Counted from the first letter of the stretch, positions 1-8,932 are shown. The stretch is DNA of 64,000 bases from Amycolatopsis azurea DSM 43854 (GCF_001995215.1 NZ_MUXN01000001.1:371672-435671), one strand, 5' to 3'. Notes: generated from the letters alone by a model not told the origin. Made by a program: numbers and translations.

Positions 1-253
1 GGTACTGGGGCTGAGGACGGGCCGCACGCGGCGGGGGCGGCGGCACCGGCTGCTGGTCGACCCGGGTGGGCGGCGGCGCGGACCAGCTGCGCGCCTGCGG
101 GGCGCCGGGCTCCGGTGTCCACTTGCGCTTGCTCTTGCGGCCGCGCTCCTTGCCCGACCGGCCGGAACGCGTGCCGTCGGGTCCAGAGTTCGAGCCGAAG
201 ATTCCCACCAGCCAATCCTGCCTTACGCGGGGGTCGCTTCGCGCGTTCACCAC
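1..253 (-). CDS. Hypothetical basic, proline-rich protein, N-terminal part (cut by window edge)
   Basis: An open frame enters the minus strand just after the stop of the cyclotransferase gene and runs off the left edge. The visible ~84 residues are rich in Arg/Lys/Ser (around GRSGKERGRKSKRKW) and then Pro/Ala/Gln (PPPTRVDQQPVPPPPP). This is a disordered cytoplasmic-type N-terminus, as found before membrane or surface domains in actinobacteria. Two starts are possible. GTG at 253 (or 250) lies directly after the previous stop. GTG at 208 is preceded by AGGCAGGA and gives VGIFGSNSG as the first residues; I slightly favour 208 on the ribosome-binding site. No domain is visible, so no function is proposed. 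Confidence 0.5.
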   Translation of the reverse strand, partial: MVNARSDPRVRQDWLVGIFGSNSGPDGTRSGRSGKERGRKSKRKWTPEPGAPQARSWSAPPPTRVDQQPVPPPPPRAARPQPQY

Positions 254-259
254 TGCTTT

Positions 260-1024
260 CTAGGAGTTCGGGACGAACTTCACCCGGAACATCTTGGGCC
301 AGAGCTTGCCGGTGATCAGGAATTCGCCGGTCCCGGGCACCGCCGCGATGCCGTTGAGGACGTCGGCGGAACCCCGTTCCCCGGGCGTGAGGAGCCCCGA
401 CGCGTCGATCTCGCCGGTGACCCGCCCGGTCGCGGCGTCGATCCGCAGGATCCGGTCGGTCTGCCAGACGTTCGCGTACACCGAGTCCCCGACGCATTCC
501 AGCTCGTTCAGCTGGTCACGCCCGACATCGACGCTGCCCGTCGGCGCGAAGGACACGGGATCGCGGAAGGTCAGCCTCGACGAGCCGTCGCTCATCACCA
601 GCCTGCCGTTCTGGTGGCACAGGCCCCAGCCCTCGCCGGTGTAGGTCACGCGCCTGCGCTCGGCCAGTGTCTTGGCGTCGCGTTCGATCGCGACGCCGTC
701 CTGCCAGGTGATCTGCCAGGCCGTCGGCCCGAGCACGGTGATGCCCTCGCCGAAGAGTCCCGGCAGCTCCTGCCGGACCGACGGCGCCGCACCCGCGGGC
801 CCGGCCCGCATCGACGACTTCCCGACCAGGCCGGTTCCCTCGTACAGCGTCTCGCCGGAGAACTCGAGGCCCTGGGTGAAGGCGCCCGGATCGTGGGGCA
901 GTTCCGAGAGGACCTGCACCTTCAGTTTCTCCGGAGCGGGCGGCGCGGCGTCGCTCCCCGGCGCGGCGGCGCAGCCACCGAGGACGGCGGCCAGCAGGAG
1001 CGAGGTGGTCATCAGCGTGCGCAC
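260..1024 (-). CDS. Glutaminyl-peptide cyclotransferase-like lipoprotein (glutamine cyclotransferase family)
   Basis: Family members convert N-terminal glutamine of peptides to pyroglutamate and fold as a five-bladed beta-propeller. The mature protein (~240 residues) has the family's core: LPHDPGAFTQGLEF near the N-terminus, YEGTGLVGKSS, a central WGLCHQNG segment, LNELECVGDSVYANVW, and a C-terminal LNGIA...FLITGKLWPKMF. The start GTG at 1024 gives a short Arg-containing n-region, a hydrophobic stretch and lipobox LGGC, so the protein should be anchored outside the membrane. ATG at 1012 is the alternative. The longer frame back to 1117 would overlap the divergent gene and has no signal character. 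Only about 50 bp separate it from the divergent DUF3027 gene. Confidence 0.85.
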   Translation of the reverse strand: MRTLMTTSLLLAAVLGGCAAAPGSDAAPPAPEKLKVQVLSELPHDPGAFTQGLEFSGETLYEGTGLVGKSSMRAGPAGAAPSVRQELPGLFGEGITVLGPTAWQITWQDGVAIERDAKTLAERRRVTYTGEGWGLCHQNGRLVMSDGSSRLTFRDPVSFAPTGSVDVGRDQLNELECVGDSVYANVWQTDRILRIDAATGRVTGEIDASGLLTPGERGSADVLNGIAAVPGTGEFLITGKLWPKMFRVKFVPNS

Positions 1025-1073
1025 GCGGACAGCCTGACACGGACCGCGATATCGCGTGCGGCAGAATGGGGGC

Positions 1074-2120
1074 ATGACCCTGCTGTTGACCCTGGACGAC
1101 GGCTCTATCCAGCGCAAACTCGCCGAGGCGGTCGATCAGGCCCGCGCGGCGGTGCTGGAGGACGCCGGTGCCGAACAGGTCGGCGCGCACGTCGGCGTGG
1201 ACCGGGAGGACGCGGTTTCCGCGAGCCACCTGTTCGAGGCGACCGTGACGGGGTATCGCGGCTGGCGCTGGTCGGTGACGGTCGCGCTCGCCGGTGAGGA
1301 CGAGCCGGTCACGGTCAGCGAGGTCGTGCTCATCCCAGGTCCGGACGCGCGGGTCGCGCCGGCGTGGGTGCCGTGGGACCGCCGCGTCCAGGCGGGCGAC
1401 CTCGGCGTCGGCGACATCTTCCCGGTGGAGAAGGACGACCCCCGGCTCGCCCCGGCGTACCTGGAGTCCGACGACCCCGCGGTCGAAGCGGTCGCCAAGG
1501 AGACCGGCCTCGGCCGGGTCCACGTGCTGTCCCGGCACGGCAGGCTCGACGCCGCCGCCCGCTGGCACGGCGGCGAGTTCGGCCCGCGTTCGGACATGGC
1601 GCGCAGCGCGCCGGACGTCTGCGGGAGCTGCGGGTTCTTCGTGTCGCTCGCGGGGTCGCTCAGCGCGGCCTTCGGCGCGTGCACCAACGACATCTCCCCG
1701 GCGGACGGCCACGTCGTCGACATCGAGTACGGCTGCGGCGCGCACTCCGAGATCGAGGTCGAGGTGACCTCGTCGGTGCCGGTGGCGGAACTGGTCTACG
1801 ACGACTCGCTGATGGACTTCGAGCCCGCGCCCGAGGCGCCCGCCGAGCCCGTCGCGGCTGAGCCCGCCGCTGCCGAGACCGCCGCGCCCGAGGCCGAGGT
1901 CGCTGAAGCCGTTGCGGCCGAGCCCGCGGAAGCCACGGTCGTCGACGAGTCCGAGGCCCCGGTCGCCGAGGTGCCCGAGACCGCCGAGGTCCAGCCGGAG
2001 GTCGAGCCGGAGGTCGAGCCCGAGGCCGCCGCCCCGGCCGTCGAGCAGGTAGCCGCCGAGACCGAGCCGGAAACCGTCGTCGAAGCGCAGGCCGAAGCCG
2101 AAAGCGCCAGTGAGCACTGA
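1074..2120 (+). CDS. DUF3027 domain protein with acidic low-complexity tail
   Basis: The first ~245 residues match the actinobacterial DUF3027 family: start TLDDGSIQRKLAEAV, a central WVPWDRRVQAGDLGVGD, and a Cys cluster (CGSCGFF ... GACTNDISPADG ... YGCGAHSE) that looks like a metal site. The last ~100 residues are an acidic Ala/Pro/Glu/Val repeat with no fold. The start ATG at 1074 is preferred over ATG at 1056 because a GGGGGC stretch precedes it and the protein begins at the conserved MTLLLTLDDG. Its end overlaps the next gene by 11 bases, so the two are translationally coupled. The function is unknown; the coupling suggests a shared role with the Hsp90-like ATPase. Confidence 0.8.
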   Translation: MTLLLTLDDGSIQRKLAEAVDQARAAVLEDAGAEQVGAHVGVDREDAVSASHLFEATVTGYRGWRWSVTVALAGEDEPVTVSEVVLIPGPDARVAPAWVPWDRRVQAGDLGVGDIFPVEKDDPRLAPAYLESDDPAVEAVAKETGLGRVHVLSRHGRLDAAARWHGGEFGPRSDMARSAPDVCGSCGFFVSLAGSLSAAFGACTNDISPADGHVVDIEYGCGAHSEIEVEVTSSVPVAELVYDDSLMDFEPAPEAPAEPVAAEPAAAETAAPEAEVAEAVAAEPAEATVVDESEAPVAEVPETAEVQPEVEPEVEPEAAAPAVEQVAAETEPETVVEAQAEAESASEH

Positions 2121-4920
2121 CCCGTTCGGGACCGAGCGGCTCCGCGCCGCCGTCCTGCGAGCGTGGGCGGATTCGCCGACGCGGTTCACCGAGGACACCA
2201 ACACCGAGAACGATCTGCGCGTCGGTGGTTACCGGGACCGGTTGTTCGTCGAGCTGGCGCAGAACGCCGCCGACGCCGCCTTGGCCGCCGGTGAGCGTGG
2301 CAGGCTCCGTGTGTCCGTTGTGGACGGTGAGCTGAGGTTCGCGAACACCGGCGCGCCGCTGGACGCCCGGGGCGTCGAATCCCTTGCCTCGCTTCGTGCT
2401 TCCGGCAAGGGCGAGGAGACCGTCGGCCGGTTCGGCGTCGGGTTCGCCGCGGTGCTCACGGTTTCCGCCGAACCGCGGATCGTCTCGGCGACCGGTGGGG
2501 TCGCGTTCTCCGCGGAACGCACGCGGACCGAGGCCGGCCGCACCGGCGACGTCCCCGTGCTCCGGCTTCCGTGGCCGGTCGGGGACGGCGAACCTCCCGT
2601 ACCCGAAGGGTTCACCACCGAGGTCCGGCTTCCGCTGCGCGAAGGCGTCGACGTCCCCGCGCTGCTGGCGGACCTGAAGAACGACATCGGCGACCTCCTG
2701 CTCACGCTGTCCTGGCTGGAGAGCATCGAGGTCGAGGGCGGCGCCTGGCGCCGTACGGACGTCGGCGACGGCGTCGTCGAACTCTCGTCGCCGGACGGTT
2801 CCGCCGAGCACTGGCAGGTCCATCGCGGCGACGTCGTCTGGGCGGTTCCGTTGGACGCGTCCGGTTCGCCGCGGCCGCTTGCGGACGACGTCCTGCACGC
2901 GCCGACGCCCACCGACGACGAGCTTTCCCTGCCCGCGCGGCTGATCGCGACGTTGCCGATCGAGCCGTCCCGTCGTCGCGCGCTGCCGGGGCCGGACCTG
3001 ACGGCGGCGCTGAAGAACGCCGCACGCGAGTACGTCGCTCTCGTTTGTTCCTTGCCCGCCAAGGAACGTCTGACGCTCGTGCCCGGAGCGACCTTCCCGC
3101 GTTCCACTGTGGACGGAACGCTGCGGGAAGCCATCCTCGAAAACCTCGCCGACCTTCCCTGGCTTCCCGCGCAAGCAGGTGACGACTTGCCGGGACGTCA
3201 GGCGCGTGTCCTGTCGGTGGACGTGCCGGGGCTCGCGCCGCTGCTGGCCGATCTCGTTCCCGGGCTGATTTCACTGTCCGGTGTGGACCTTCGCGTGGTC
3301 GGCGCGCAGTCGCTTTCGCCCGCCGAGGCCATCGAACTGCTGACCGGCGCCCAGCGAGAACCGGCCTGGTGGCGGTCGCTGTACGACGTGCTGCTCCCGG
3401 CACTCGAAGCGCACGACCTCGCCAAGGACGACCTCGGCGCCTTGCCGGTACCGATGTCGGACGGCCGCACCTTGCCCGGCGTGCGCGACGCGTTGCTCGT
3501 CGGCGGCTCGGCGGAGCTGCTCGAACTTCTGTCCGATGTGGACATCATCGGCCTGCGGCTCGTGCATCCGGCCGCGGCGCACCCGCTGCTGGAACGCTTG
3601 GGTGCCAAGCACGCCGAGGCGGGCGACCTGCTCGAAGCCGACGCGCTGAGCGCCGCCGTCGAGCGCAGTGTCGAAGACGTCCGGTCCGGTTTGGACGGTA
3701 TGGCGCTCGCGGGCGCGGTGCTCCGCCTGATCGCCGAGGTCGGCGACGAAGCCCCGGAATGGGCGGGCGCGCTGGCGCTGCCGAGCGAGGACGGCTGGCG
3801 GCGCGCGGACGAACTCGTCCTGCCCACGTCACCGCTGGGCGACATCTTCGACCCCGAGGTGTTCGAGGAAGACGGCGCCTTGTCCGTGCTGGACGAGGAA
3901 TTCGCCGAAGACTGGCCGGTCGCCACGCTCGTCGCGGTCGGTGTTCTCGATTCGTTCGCGATCATCACCGACGACGAACCGCTGGAGCCCGAGCACGGCC
4001 TGCCCGACGAGCACGACTGGTGGGACTCGCGGGAGCGGCCGCCGTCGCGGGTGCTCGCCGTGCGGGACCTCGACCTCGTCGGCGACGACGCCTGGCCGGA
4101 GGCGCTGCGCCTGCTCGCGGCCCGTCCTGAAACCTGGCGCGCCCTCACCGAGCCCGGCGGGCACACCGGCTGGTGGCTCGCGCGGTACGCGCTGCTGGAC
4201 GGGCACGTGCCGCTCGATTGGCGCATGCCGGAAGCGGCCACGCTGGCCGGGCTTTACGACGTCGTCCCGGATTCGGGGCTGGGCAAGGAGATCCTGCTCG
4301 CCGCCGGTGTCCGGACGGAGCTGGGAACGGACGCCGAAGACGTCGAAGACCTCTTGGACCGGCTGGGTGATCCCGAGCGCAAGGTGAGCCCGGGCCTCGC
4401 TTCCCGCGCGCACGCGGCGCTCGCCGAGTACACAGTGGACGTTCCGGTACCGGATCGCGTCCGGGCCGCGGACGGTTCGGCCGTCGACGCCCGCGACGCC
4501 GTCGTGCTCGACGTGCCGTGGTTCGCCGCCGTGCTGACGCCGGAACGGATGGTCGTCGCGGCGAGCGGTGCCGCCTCGCTGGCGGAGCTGCTGGACCTGC
4601 CGGTGGCGAGCGGTCTCGACGCCAAGGTCACCGAAGACGGCGAGTACGTGCCGTGGACGGAGCTGTCCGCGCTTCGGATGGCGGCCGATCAGCTGGGCGT
4701 CGAACTGCCCGAAGGCGGAGTGCTGCTGCACGAGGCGCTGACGGTGACCTTCGAGGACGCGGAGCACGAAGTCGCCTGGTGGTCCGACGGCAGGCTGCAC
4801 GCCGCCGACACCCCGGAAGGACTCGGGCGCGCCTTCGCCTGGGCCACGGACCGCTGGGCCGACCGCCACATCCTCACCGCGCTGCTCGAAGACCCCTCAC
4901 CCTCGGCGCTCCTGAACTGA
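2110..4920 (+). CDS. Large Hsp90-like / sacsin-type ATP-binding protein
   Basis: The 936-residue cytoplasmic protein begins with a GHKL-type ATPase domain (~residues 20-200). It has the N-box FVELAQNAADAAL near residue 46, a following VSVVDGELRFANTGAPL (Mg-binding D-x-G-x-G region, degenerate here), and the glycine-rich lid GRFGVGFAAVL. This arrangement matches the sacsin N-terminal ATP-binding-like family. The remaining ~700 residues are Leu/Ala/Asp-rich, without a recognisable catalytic domain. The GTG start at 2110 lies inside the end of the DUF3027 gene. Family members are often annotated as molecular chaperone Hsp90-like, but no client is known. The ATPase assignment is firm, the chaperone role is inference. 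Confidence 0.8.
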   Translation: MSTDPFGTERLRAAVLRAWADSPTRFTEDTNTENDLRVGGYRDRLFVELAQNAADAALAAGERGRLRVSVVDGELRFANTGAPLDARGVESLASLRASGKGEETVGRFGVGFAAVLTVSAEPRIVSATGGVAFSAERTRTEAGRTGDVPVLRLPWPVGDGEPPVPEGFTTEVRLPLREGVDVPALLADLKNDIGDLLLTLSWLESIEVEGGAWRRTDVGDGVVELSSPDGSAEHWQVHRGDVVWAVPLDASGSPRPLADDVLHAPTPTDDELSLPARLIATLPIEPSRRRALPGPDLTAALKNAAREYVALVCSLPAKERLTLVPGATFPRSTVDGTLREAILENLADLPWLPAQAGDDLPGRQARVLSVDVPGLAPLLADLVPGLISLSGVDLRVVGAQSLSPAEAIELLTGAQREPAWWRSLYDVLLPALEAHDLAKDDLGALPVPMSDGRTLPGVRDALLVGGSAELLELLSDVDIIGLRLVHPAAAHPLLERLGAKHAEAGDLLEADALSAAVERSVEDVRSGLDGMALAGAVLRLIAEVGDEAPEWAGALALPSEDGWRRADELVLPTSPLGDIFDPEVFEEDGALSVLDEEFAEDWPVATLVAVGVLDSFAIITDDEPLEPEHGLPDEHDWWDSRERPPSRVLAVRDLDLVGDDAWPEALRLLAARPETWRALTEPGGHTGWWLARYALLDGHVPLDWRMPEAATLAGLYDVVPDSGLGKEILLAAGVRTELGTDAEDVEDLLDRLGDPERKVSPGLASRAHAALAEYTVDVPVPDRVRAADGSAVDARDAVVLDVPWFAAVLTPERMVVAASGAASLAELLDLPVASGLDAKVTEDGEYVPWTELSALRMAADQLGVELPEGGVLLHEALTVTFEDAEHEVAWWSDGRLHAADTPEGLGRAFAWATDRWADRHILTALLEDPSPSALLN

Positions 4921-4928
4921 CGCGTTTC

Positions 4929-4977
4929 GTCACCTAATTGCGATGTGTGCGCTCCGCGAGCATCGCAAGTAGGTGAC
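4929..4977. terminator. Hairpin between convergent genes
   Basis: A 17-base stem (4929-4945 with 4961-4977, 16 of 17 pairing) encloses a 15-base loop. It lies nine bases after the stop of the Hsp90-like gene and faces the convergent DUF2530 gene. It is probably the terminator of the plus-strand operon. Confidence 0.6.
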
Positions 4978-5070
4978 TGATCGTGGGGAACCCAGTGGCG
5001 CTGAATGCGGGAGCTCGTTGAGAGGTAAGGCAAAGGTGTCGTGTTGCCGCACTCACCCGCGCTCCGGCTT

Positions 5071-5133
5071 CCGGTGTCGCGAAAGCCACTTTCGAGGCAT
5101 CAGACGTCCCGAAAGTGGCTTTCGCGACACCGG
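5071..5133. repeat. Palindromic element, family A (gaaagccactttc core)
   Basis: A perfect 24-base inverted repeat (5071-5094 with 5110-5133) has a 15-base loop. The core GCGAAAGCCACTTTC recurs at 5161, 34413 and 34544. It sits between convergent genes and has no U-tract, so it could be a terminator or a dispersed repetitive element. Confidence 0.75.
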
Positions 5134-5160
5134 GCGGCCCCGGGGAGGCCGGTGGGAGGC

Positions 5161-5213
5161 GTTGCGAAAGCCACTTTCACAACACTGAAGGTTGCGAAAG
5201 TGGCTTTCGCAAC
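5161..5213. repeat. Palindromic element, family A, second copy
   Basis: An 18-base perfect stem (5161-5178 with 5196-5213) has the same GTTGCGAAAGCCACTTTC core as the neighbouring copy, only 27 bases away. Two adjacent copies suggest local duplication of the element. Sequence 5214-5297, up to the end of the DUF2530 gene, shows nothing else. Confidence 0.75.
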
Positions 5214-5297
5214 ATCCCCAAGAGGCCACCTACCCCCGGCGGCGGGCACCTCACAGGGACGAAGCGCGGGAAACCCAGAGGCGCTGAACGCGAGAGC

Positions 5298-5564
5298 TCA
5301 GAGGCGTTGGGCGCTCTTCGAGCCGCGCCGGGCGGCGGCGCGCTGCCAAGCGATGATCGCGAGGCCGATGAAGCCGAGCACGAGGCCGGAGAACGCCGTC
5401 TGCACCCAGATGCCGTCGGTCACAAAGAACAGGACCACGGTCGCGACGGCCCAGAGCGCGGTACCTACGATCACGACCGGCGTCAGGTCGGTCAGCCGCT
5501 TCGGCAGCTCCGGCGTTGGCCGCAATGAACCGTTTACTTCCCCGGAATTGATCGATTCGCCCAC
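5298..5564 (-). CDS. DUF2530 small membrane protein
   Basis: The protein has 88 residues with two predicted membrane helices (VVIVGTALWAVATVVLFFV and TAFSGLVLGFIGLAIIAW) and a basic C-terminal tail (RAAARRGSKSAQRL). The helix-turn-helix spacing and size match actinobacterial DUF2530. The start GTG at 5564 is chosen because the longer frame to 5633 would cross the divergent permease start and adds no conserved residues. It is divergent from the NCS2 permease with about 40 bp between. The function is unknown. Confidence 0.7.
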   Translation of the reverse strand: MGESINSGEVNGSLRPTPELPKRLTDLTPVVIVGTALWAVATVVLFFVTDGIWVQTAFSGLVLGFIGLAIIAWQRAAARRGSKSAQRL

Positions 5565-5605
5565 GTGGGGAAGGGTACCCGGCAACGGGCGAAGGGTGGT
5601 ACGCG

Positions 5606-7063
5606 ATGGCGGAGCAGCGCACCCGGTCCACACTGGACCGGTTCTTCAAGATCAGCGAGCGCGGCTCGACACCGGGGCGGGAGATCCGCGGCGGCGTCGT
5701 CACGTTCTTCACGATGGCCTACATCGTCGTGCTCAACCCGCTGATCATCGGCAGCTTCTCCGCCGACGACGCCGGCGCGCACAAGGACGTCCTCGGCAAC
5801 ATCCTGCCCGTACCGCAGGTCGCGGCGGTGACCGCGCTGGTCGCCGGGGTGCTGACCATCGTCATGGGGCTGGTCGCGAACTACCCGTTCGCCATCGCCA
5901 CCGGACTGGGCATCAACAGCCTGATCGCGGTCACCTTCGCCTCGCAGATGAGCTGGCCCGAGGCGATGGGCCTGGTGGTGATCGAGGGCCTGGTCATCGT
6001 CCTGCTGGTCTTCGCCGGGATCCGGACCGCGGTGTTCAACGCCGTGCCCGCCCCGCTCAAATCGGCCATCGCCGTCGGCATCGGCCTGTTCATCTGCCTG
6101 ATCGGCCTGGTCGACGCCGGATTCGTCCGCCGCGTCCCGGACGACGCGAAGACGACCGTGCCGGTCGGGCTCGGCATCGACGGCTCGATCGCGTCGTGGC
6201 CGACGCTGGTGTTCGTCGTCGGCCTGCTGGTCACCGGCATCCTGGTGGCGAAGCGGGTCAAGGGCGCGATCCTGATCGGCGTCCTCGCCTCGACCGTGCT
6301 GGCGATCGTCGTCGAGGCGATCACCAAGGTCGGCCCGTCGAAGGGCGTCAACCCGCTGGGCTGGAACCTCGGCTACCCGGCGCTGCCGGATCAGGTCCTC
6401 GGCCTGCCGGACCTGTCGCTCGTCGGTGAAGTCTCCTTCGGCGCCTGGACGCGGTTGCCGATCATCACCGTCGTGCTGCTGGTGTTCACGCTGGTGCTGG
6501 CGGACTTCTTCGACACCATGGGCTCGATGACCGGGCTGGCCAAGGAGGGCGGCCTCCTCCCGGAGGACGGCAAGCTGCCGAACGTCGGCAAGGCGTTGTT
6601 CGTCGACGGCACCGCCGCGGTGGCGGGTGGTTTCGCGTCGTCGAGTTCGAACACCGTCTTCGTCGAATCCGCGTCCGGGATCGCCGAGGGCGCCAGGACC
6701 GGGCTCGCGAACGTCGTCACCGGCGTGCTCTTCATCGCGGCCATGTTCCTGACGCCGCTCTATCAGGTGGTCCCGGTCGAGGCCGCCGCCCCGGCGCTGG
6801 TCGTCGTCGGCGCGCTGATGATGAGCCAGGTCAAGGAGATCGACTTCGCCGACTTCACCGTGGCCTTGCCCGCGTTCCTGACCATCGTGGTCATGCCGTT
6901 CACCTACTCGATCGCGAACGGCATCGGTGCCGGCTTCGTCAGTTACGTCGTGCTCCGCGCGGTGTCCGGCAAGGCCAAGGGCATCCACCCGCTGATGTGG
7001 GCCATCGCGGCGATGTTCGTGGCCTACTTCGCGGTCGGCCCGATCCAAGCGGCGTTCAACTGA
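5606..7063 (+). CDS. NCS2 family purine permease (AzgA-like)
   Basis: A 485-residue polytopic membrane protein with about 12-14 hydrophobic segments. The N-terminus carries the AzgA-type REIRGGVVTFFTMAYIVVLNP; the middle carries the family signature DFFDTMGSMTGLAKEGG and a following SSSSNTVFVESASGIAEGARTG-type region, where substrate contacts lie in this family. AzgA-like members import hypoxanthine, adenine or guanine with protons. The ATG at 5606 is preceded by GAAGGG at a good distance. It is transcribed alone; a short hairpin follows at 7079-7098. No purine riboswitch is visible in the ~40-base leader. Confidence 0.88.
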   Translation: MAEQRTRSTLDRFFKISERGSTPGREIRGGVVTFFTMAYIVVLNPLIIGSFSADDAGAHKDVLGNILPVPQVAAVTALVAGVLTIVMGLVANYPFAIATGLGINSLIAVTFASQMSWPEAMGLVVIEGLVIVLLVFAGIRTAVFNAVPAPLKSAIAVGIGLFICLIGLVDAGFVRRVPDDAKTTVPVGLGIDGSIASWPTLVFVVGLLVTGILVAKRVKGAILIGVLASTVLAIVVEAITKVGPSKGVNPLGWNLGYPALPDQVLGLPDLSLVGEVSFGAWTRLPIITVVLLVFTLVLADFFDTMGSMTGLAKEGGLLPEDGKLPNVGKALFVDGTAAVAGGFASSSSNTVFVESASGIAEGARTGLANVVTGVLFIAAMFLTPLYQVVPVEAAAPALVVVGALMMSQVKEIDFADFTVALPAFLTIVVMPFTYSIANGIGAGFVSYVVLRAVSGKAKGIHPLMWAIAAMFVAYFAVGPIQAAFN

Positions 7064-7078
7064 CCAGCGGTTATGTCA

Positions 7079-7098
7079 CCCGTGGGCGATCTCACGGG
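7079..7098 (+). terminator. Short hairpin after the purine permease
   Basis: Six G/C-rich pairs (CCCGTG 7079-7084 with CACGGG 7093-7098) and an eight-base loop lie 15 bases after the permease stop. There is no T-run, so it is a weak candidate. Confidence 0.3.
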
Positions 7099-7130
7099 CC
7101 GATGATCCGATCGTGAGGTATGCTAACTAT

Positions 7131-7562
7131 ATGTCCGGAGACACGCACGAGCGCTCATTGGCGAGCCGCCTGCGTCTCGCGGTGGTGCGGCTCAATCGAC
7201 GGCTCAGGGCCCAGCGTGCCGGTGACGGCATCTCGCTGACCCAGGTTTCCGCGTTGTCGACGCTGCACAAATGCGGCGCGCTGACCCCTGGCCAGCTCGC
7301 CGCGAAGGAAGGCGTCCAGCCGCCCTCGATGACGAGGGTGATCGCCGCGCTCGAAGAGATGGGTTACGTCGAGCGCAGGCCGCATCCGACGGACGGCCGC
7401 CAGGCCATCGTCGAGTTGTCCGGCCGCGGCCGGGCCTACGTGGTCGAACAGATCACCGCGCGGGAGATCTGGCTGGACAAGCAATTGGCGGAGTTGAGCG
7501 CCGAGGAACGTGAAGTGCTCTCTCGCGCCGCCGAGATCATCGACAGGATGGCGGGGAACTAA
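7131..7562 (+). CDS. MarR family transcriptional regulator
   Basis: A 143-residue winged-helix regulator. Helix-turn-helix region around residues 50-75 (LTPGQLAAKEGVQPPSMTRVIAALEEMGYV) is followed by the wing RRPHPTDGRQAIVELS, and terminal helices form the dimer interface. The ATG at 7131 is used; GTG at 7113 is in frame but adds only RYANY, and the GTGAGG there may instead act as ribosome-binding site. Only five bases separate it from the MFS gene, so it probably controls that exporter, as MarR proteins often do when a small ligand binds. It resembles Rv0880 of M. tuberculosis by recollection. Confidence 0.85.
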   Translation: MSGDTHERSLASRLRLAVVRLNRRLRAQRAGDGISLTQVSALSTLHKCGALTPGQLAAKEGVQPPSMTRVIAALEEMGYVERRPHPTDGRQAIVELSGRGRAYVVEQITAREIWLDKQLAELSAEEREVLSRAAEIIDRMAGN

Positions 7563-7567
7563 CAGCG

Positions 7568-8932
7568 GTGACGACCACGGGTAACGAAACAGAGTGTCCT
7601 TCCAAGACCACCGTTACCCGGGAACCCGCTCCGCCCCCGCCCCCGCCCGCGCGCGAGAAGCCGCGCGGGAGCATGTTCTCCTCGCTGAAGGTCCGTAACT
7701 ACCGGCTCTTCTTCACCGGCCAGGTCATCTCGAACATCGGCACCTGGATGCAGCGCATCGCGCAGGACTGGCTGGTGTTCACCCTCAGCGGCAACGACCC
7801 GATCGCGCTCGGCGTCGCGGTCGCGCTCCAGTTCGCGCCGACGCTGTTCCTCTCGCTGTGGGCCGGGGTGCTGGCCGACCGGGTCGACAAGCGGCGGCTG
7901 CTGATCGGCATCCAGATCGCCGTGCTGGCGCAGGCGATCGTCCTCGGCGCGCTCGATCTGAGCGGGATCGCGGCGCTCTGGCACGTCTACCTCCTCTGCT
8001 TCACGCTGGGCTGCACCGCTTCGCTGGAAGTGCCCGCGCGGCAGTCGTTCGTCGCCGAGATGGTCGGCCGGGACAAGGTCACCAACGCCGTCGCGCTCAA
8101 CTCCTCGATCTTCAACATGGCCCGCATCGTCGGCCCGGCCATCGCGGGTTTCGCGATCACCTGGGTCGGTACCGGCTGGCTGTTCATGGCGAACGCGGTG
8201 AGCACGGGCGCCGTCATCGCCGCGCTGGTGATGATGAACCCGGACAAGCTCTTCCGCGGTCCGGCCATCCCGCGCGAGAAGGGGCAGCTCGTCGAAGGGC
8301 TGCGCTACGTCCGGCGGCGCAGCGACCTGATGACCGTGATGGTGCTGGTGTTCTTCGTGAGCACATTCGGCATCACGTACTTCACCTCGCTGCCGATCGT
8401 CGCCGCGAACGTCTTCCACACCAACGCCGACGGCTACGGCCTGCTGTCGACGCTGGTCGCCGTCGGCACCTTCACCGGCGCGCTGATGTCGGCCCGCCGC
8501 AACACCCGCGGCGGTCCCCGCGTGCGGCTGCTGCTGGTCTCGGCTTTCCTGCTCGGCGCGTTCGAGGTGATCACCGCGTTCATGCCGACGTACCTGACCT
8601 TCGGCCTCGCGCTGATCCCGCTCGGCTTCGCCACGATCACCTTCCTGAACACGGCGAACGCGCTGGTGCAGACCGCGGTCAGCCCGGAGATGCGCGGCCG
8701 CGTGATGGGCCTGTACGTGCTGGTGCTGATCGGCGGCAATCCCATCGGCGGTCCGATGACCGGCTGGATGGCCGACGCCTTCGGTGGCCGCTCGCCGTTC
8801 TACATCGGCGGCGCGATCTCGGCGCTCGCCGCGGTAGCCTGCGCTGTCGTGCTGATCCGGCGCGGCGGGGTGAGCTTGCCGGTGCGGCGGTTCGGGAACG
8901 GGCTGCGCGTGCTGAAGAGGGAGCGAGTGTGA
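7568..8932 (+). CDS. MFS transporter (enterobactin-exporter/MFS_3 type)
   Basis: A 454-residue protein with a disordered, Pro-rich cytoplasmic N-terminus (PPPPPPAREKPRGS, ~residues 18-35) followed by 12 membrane segments. SLKVRNYRLFFTGQVISNIGTWMQ is the typical first helix of the MFS_3 group; the loop between helices 2 and 3 reads AGVLADRVDKRRLL (MFS motif A). It should export a small molecule by proton antiport; the substrate is unknown. The GTG at 7568 lies five bases after marR. The stop overlaps the next gene's GTG by two bases, so marR, MFS and the next small gene form one operon. Confidence 0.85.
   Translation: MTTTGNETECPSKTTVTREPAPPPPPPAREKPRGSMFSSLKVRNYRLFFTGQVISNIGTWMQRIAQDWLVFTLSGNDPIALGVAVALQFAPTLFLSLWAGVLADRVDKRRLLIGIQIAVLAQAIVLGALDLSGIAALWHVYLLCFTLGCTASLEVPARQSFVAEMVGRDKVTNAVALNSSIFNMARIVGPAIAGFAITWVGTGWLFMANAVSTGAVIAALVMMNPDKLFRGPAIPREKGQLVEGLRYVRRRSDLMTVMVLVFFVSTFGITYFTSLPIVAANVFHTNADGYGLLSTLVAVGTFTGALMSARRNTRGGPRVRLLLVSAFLLGAFEVITAFMPTYLTFGLALIPLGFATITFLNTANALVQTAVSPEMRGRVMGLYVLVLIGGNPIGGPMTGWMADAFGGRSPFYIGGAISALAAVACAVVLIRRGGVSLPVRRFGNGLRVLKRERV

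Noticed and set aside
516..3174. Long minus-strand frames (516-2204, 1660-3174) opposite DUF3027 and the Hsp90-like gene
   Set aside because: They contradict the strongly supported plus-strand genes and begin or end without ribosome-binding sites.
4929..5213. CRISPR array from the repeated gaaagccactttc units
   Set aside because: The repeats are inverted, of unequal spacing and few in number; no cas genes occur in the window.
5534..7048. A 504-residue minus-strand frame opposite the purine permease
   Set aside because: Asp/Arg/His-rich translation of the opposite strand of membrane helices; no start signals and no conserved motif.
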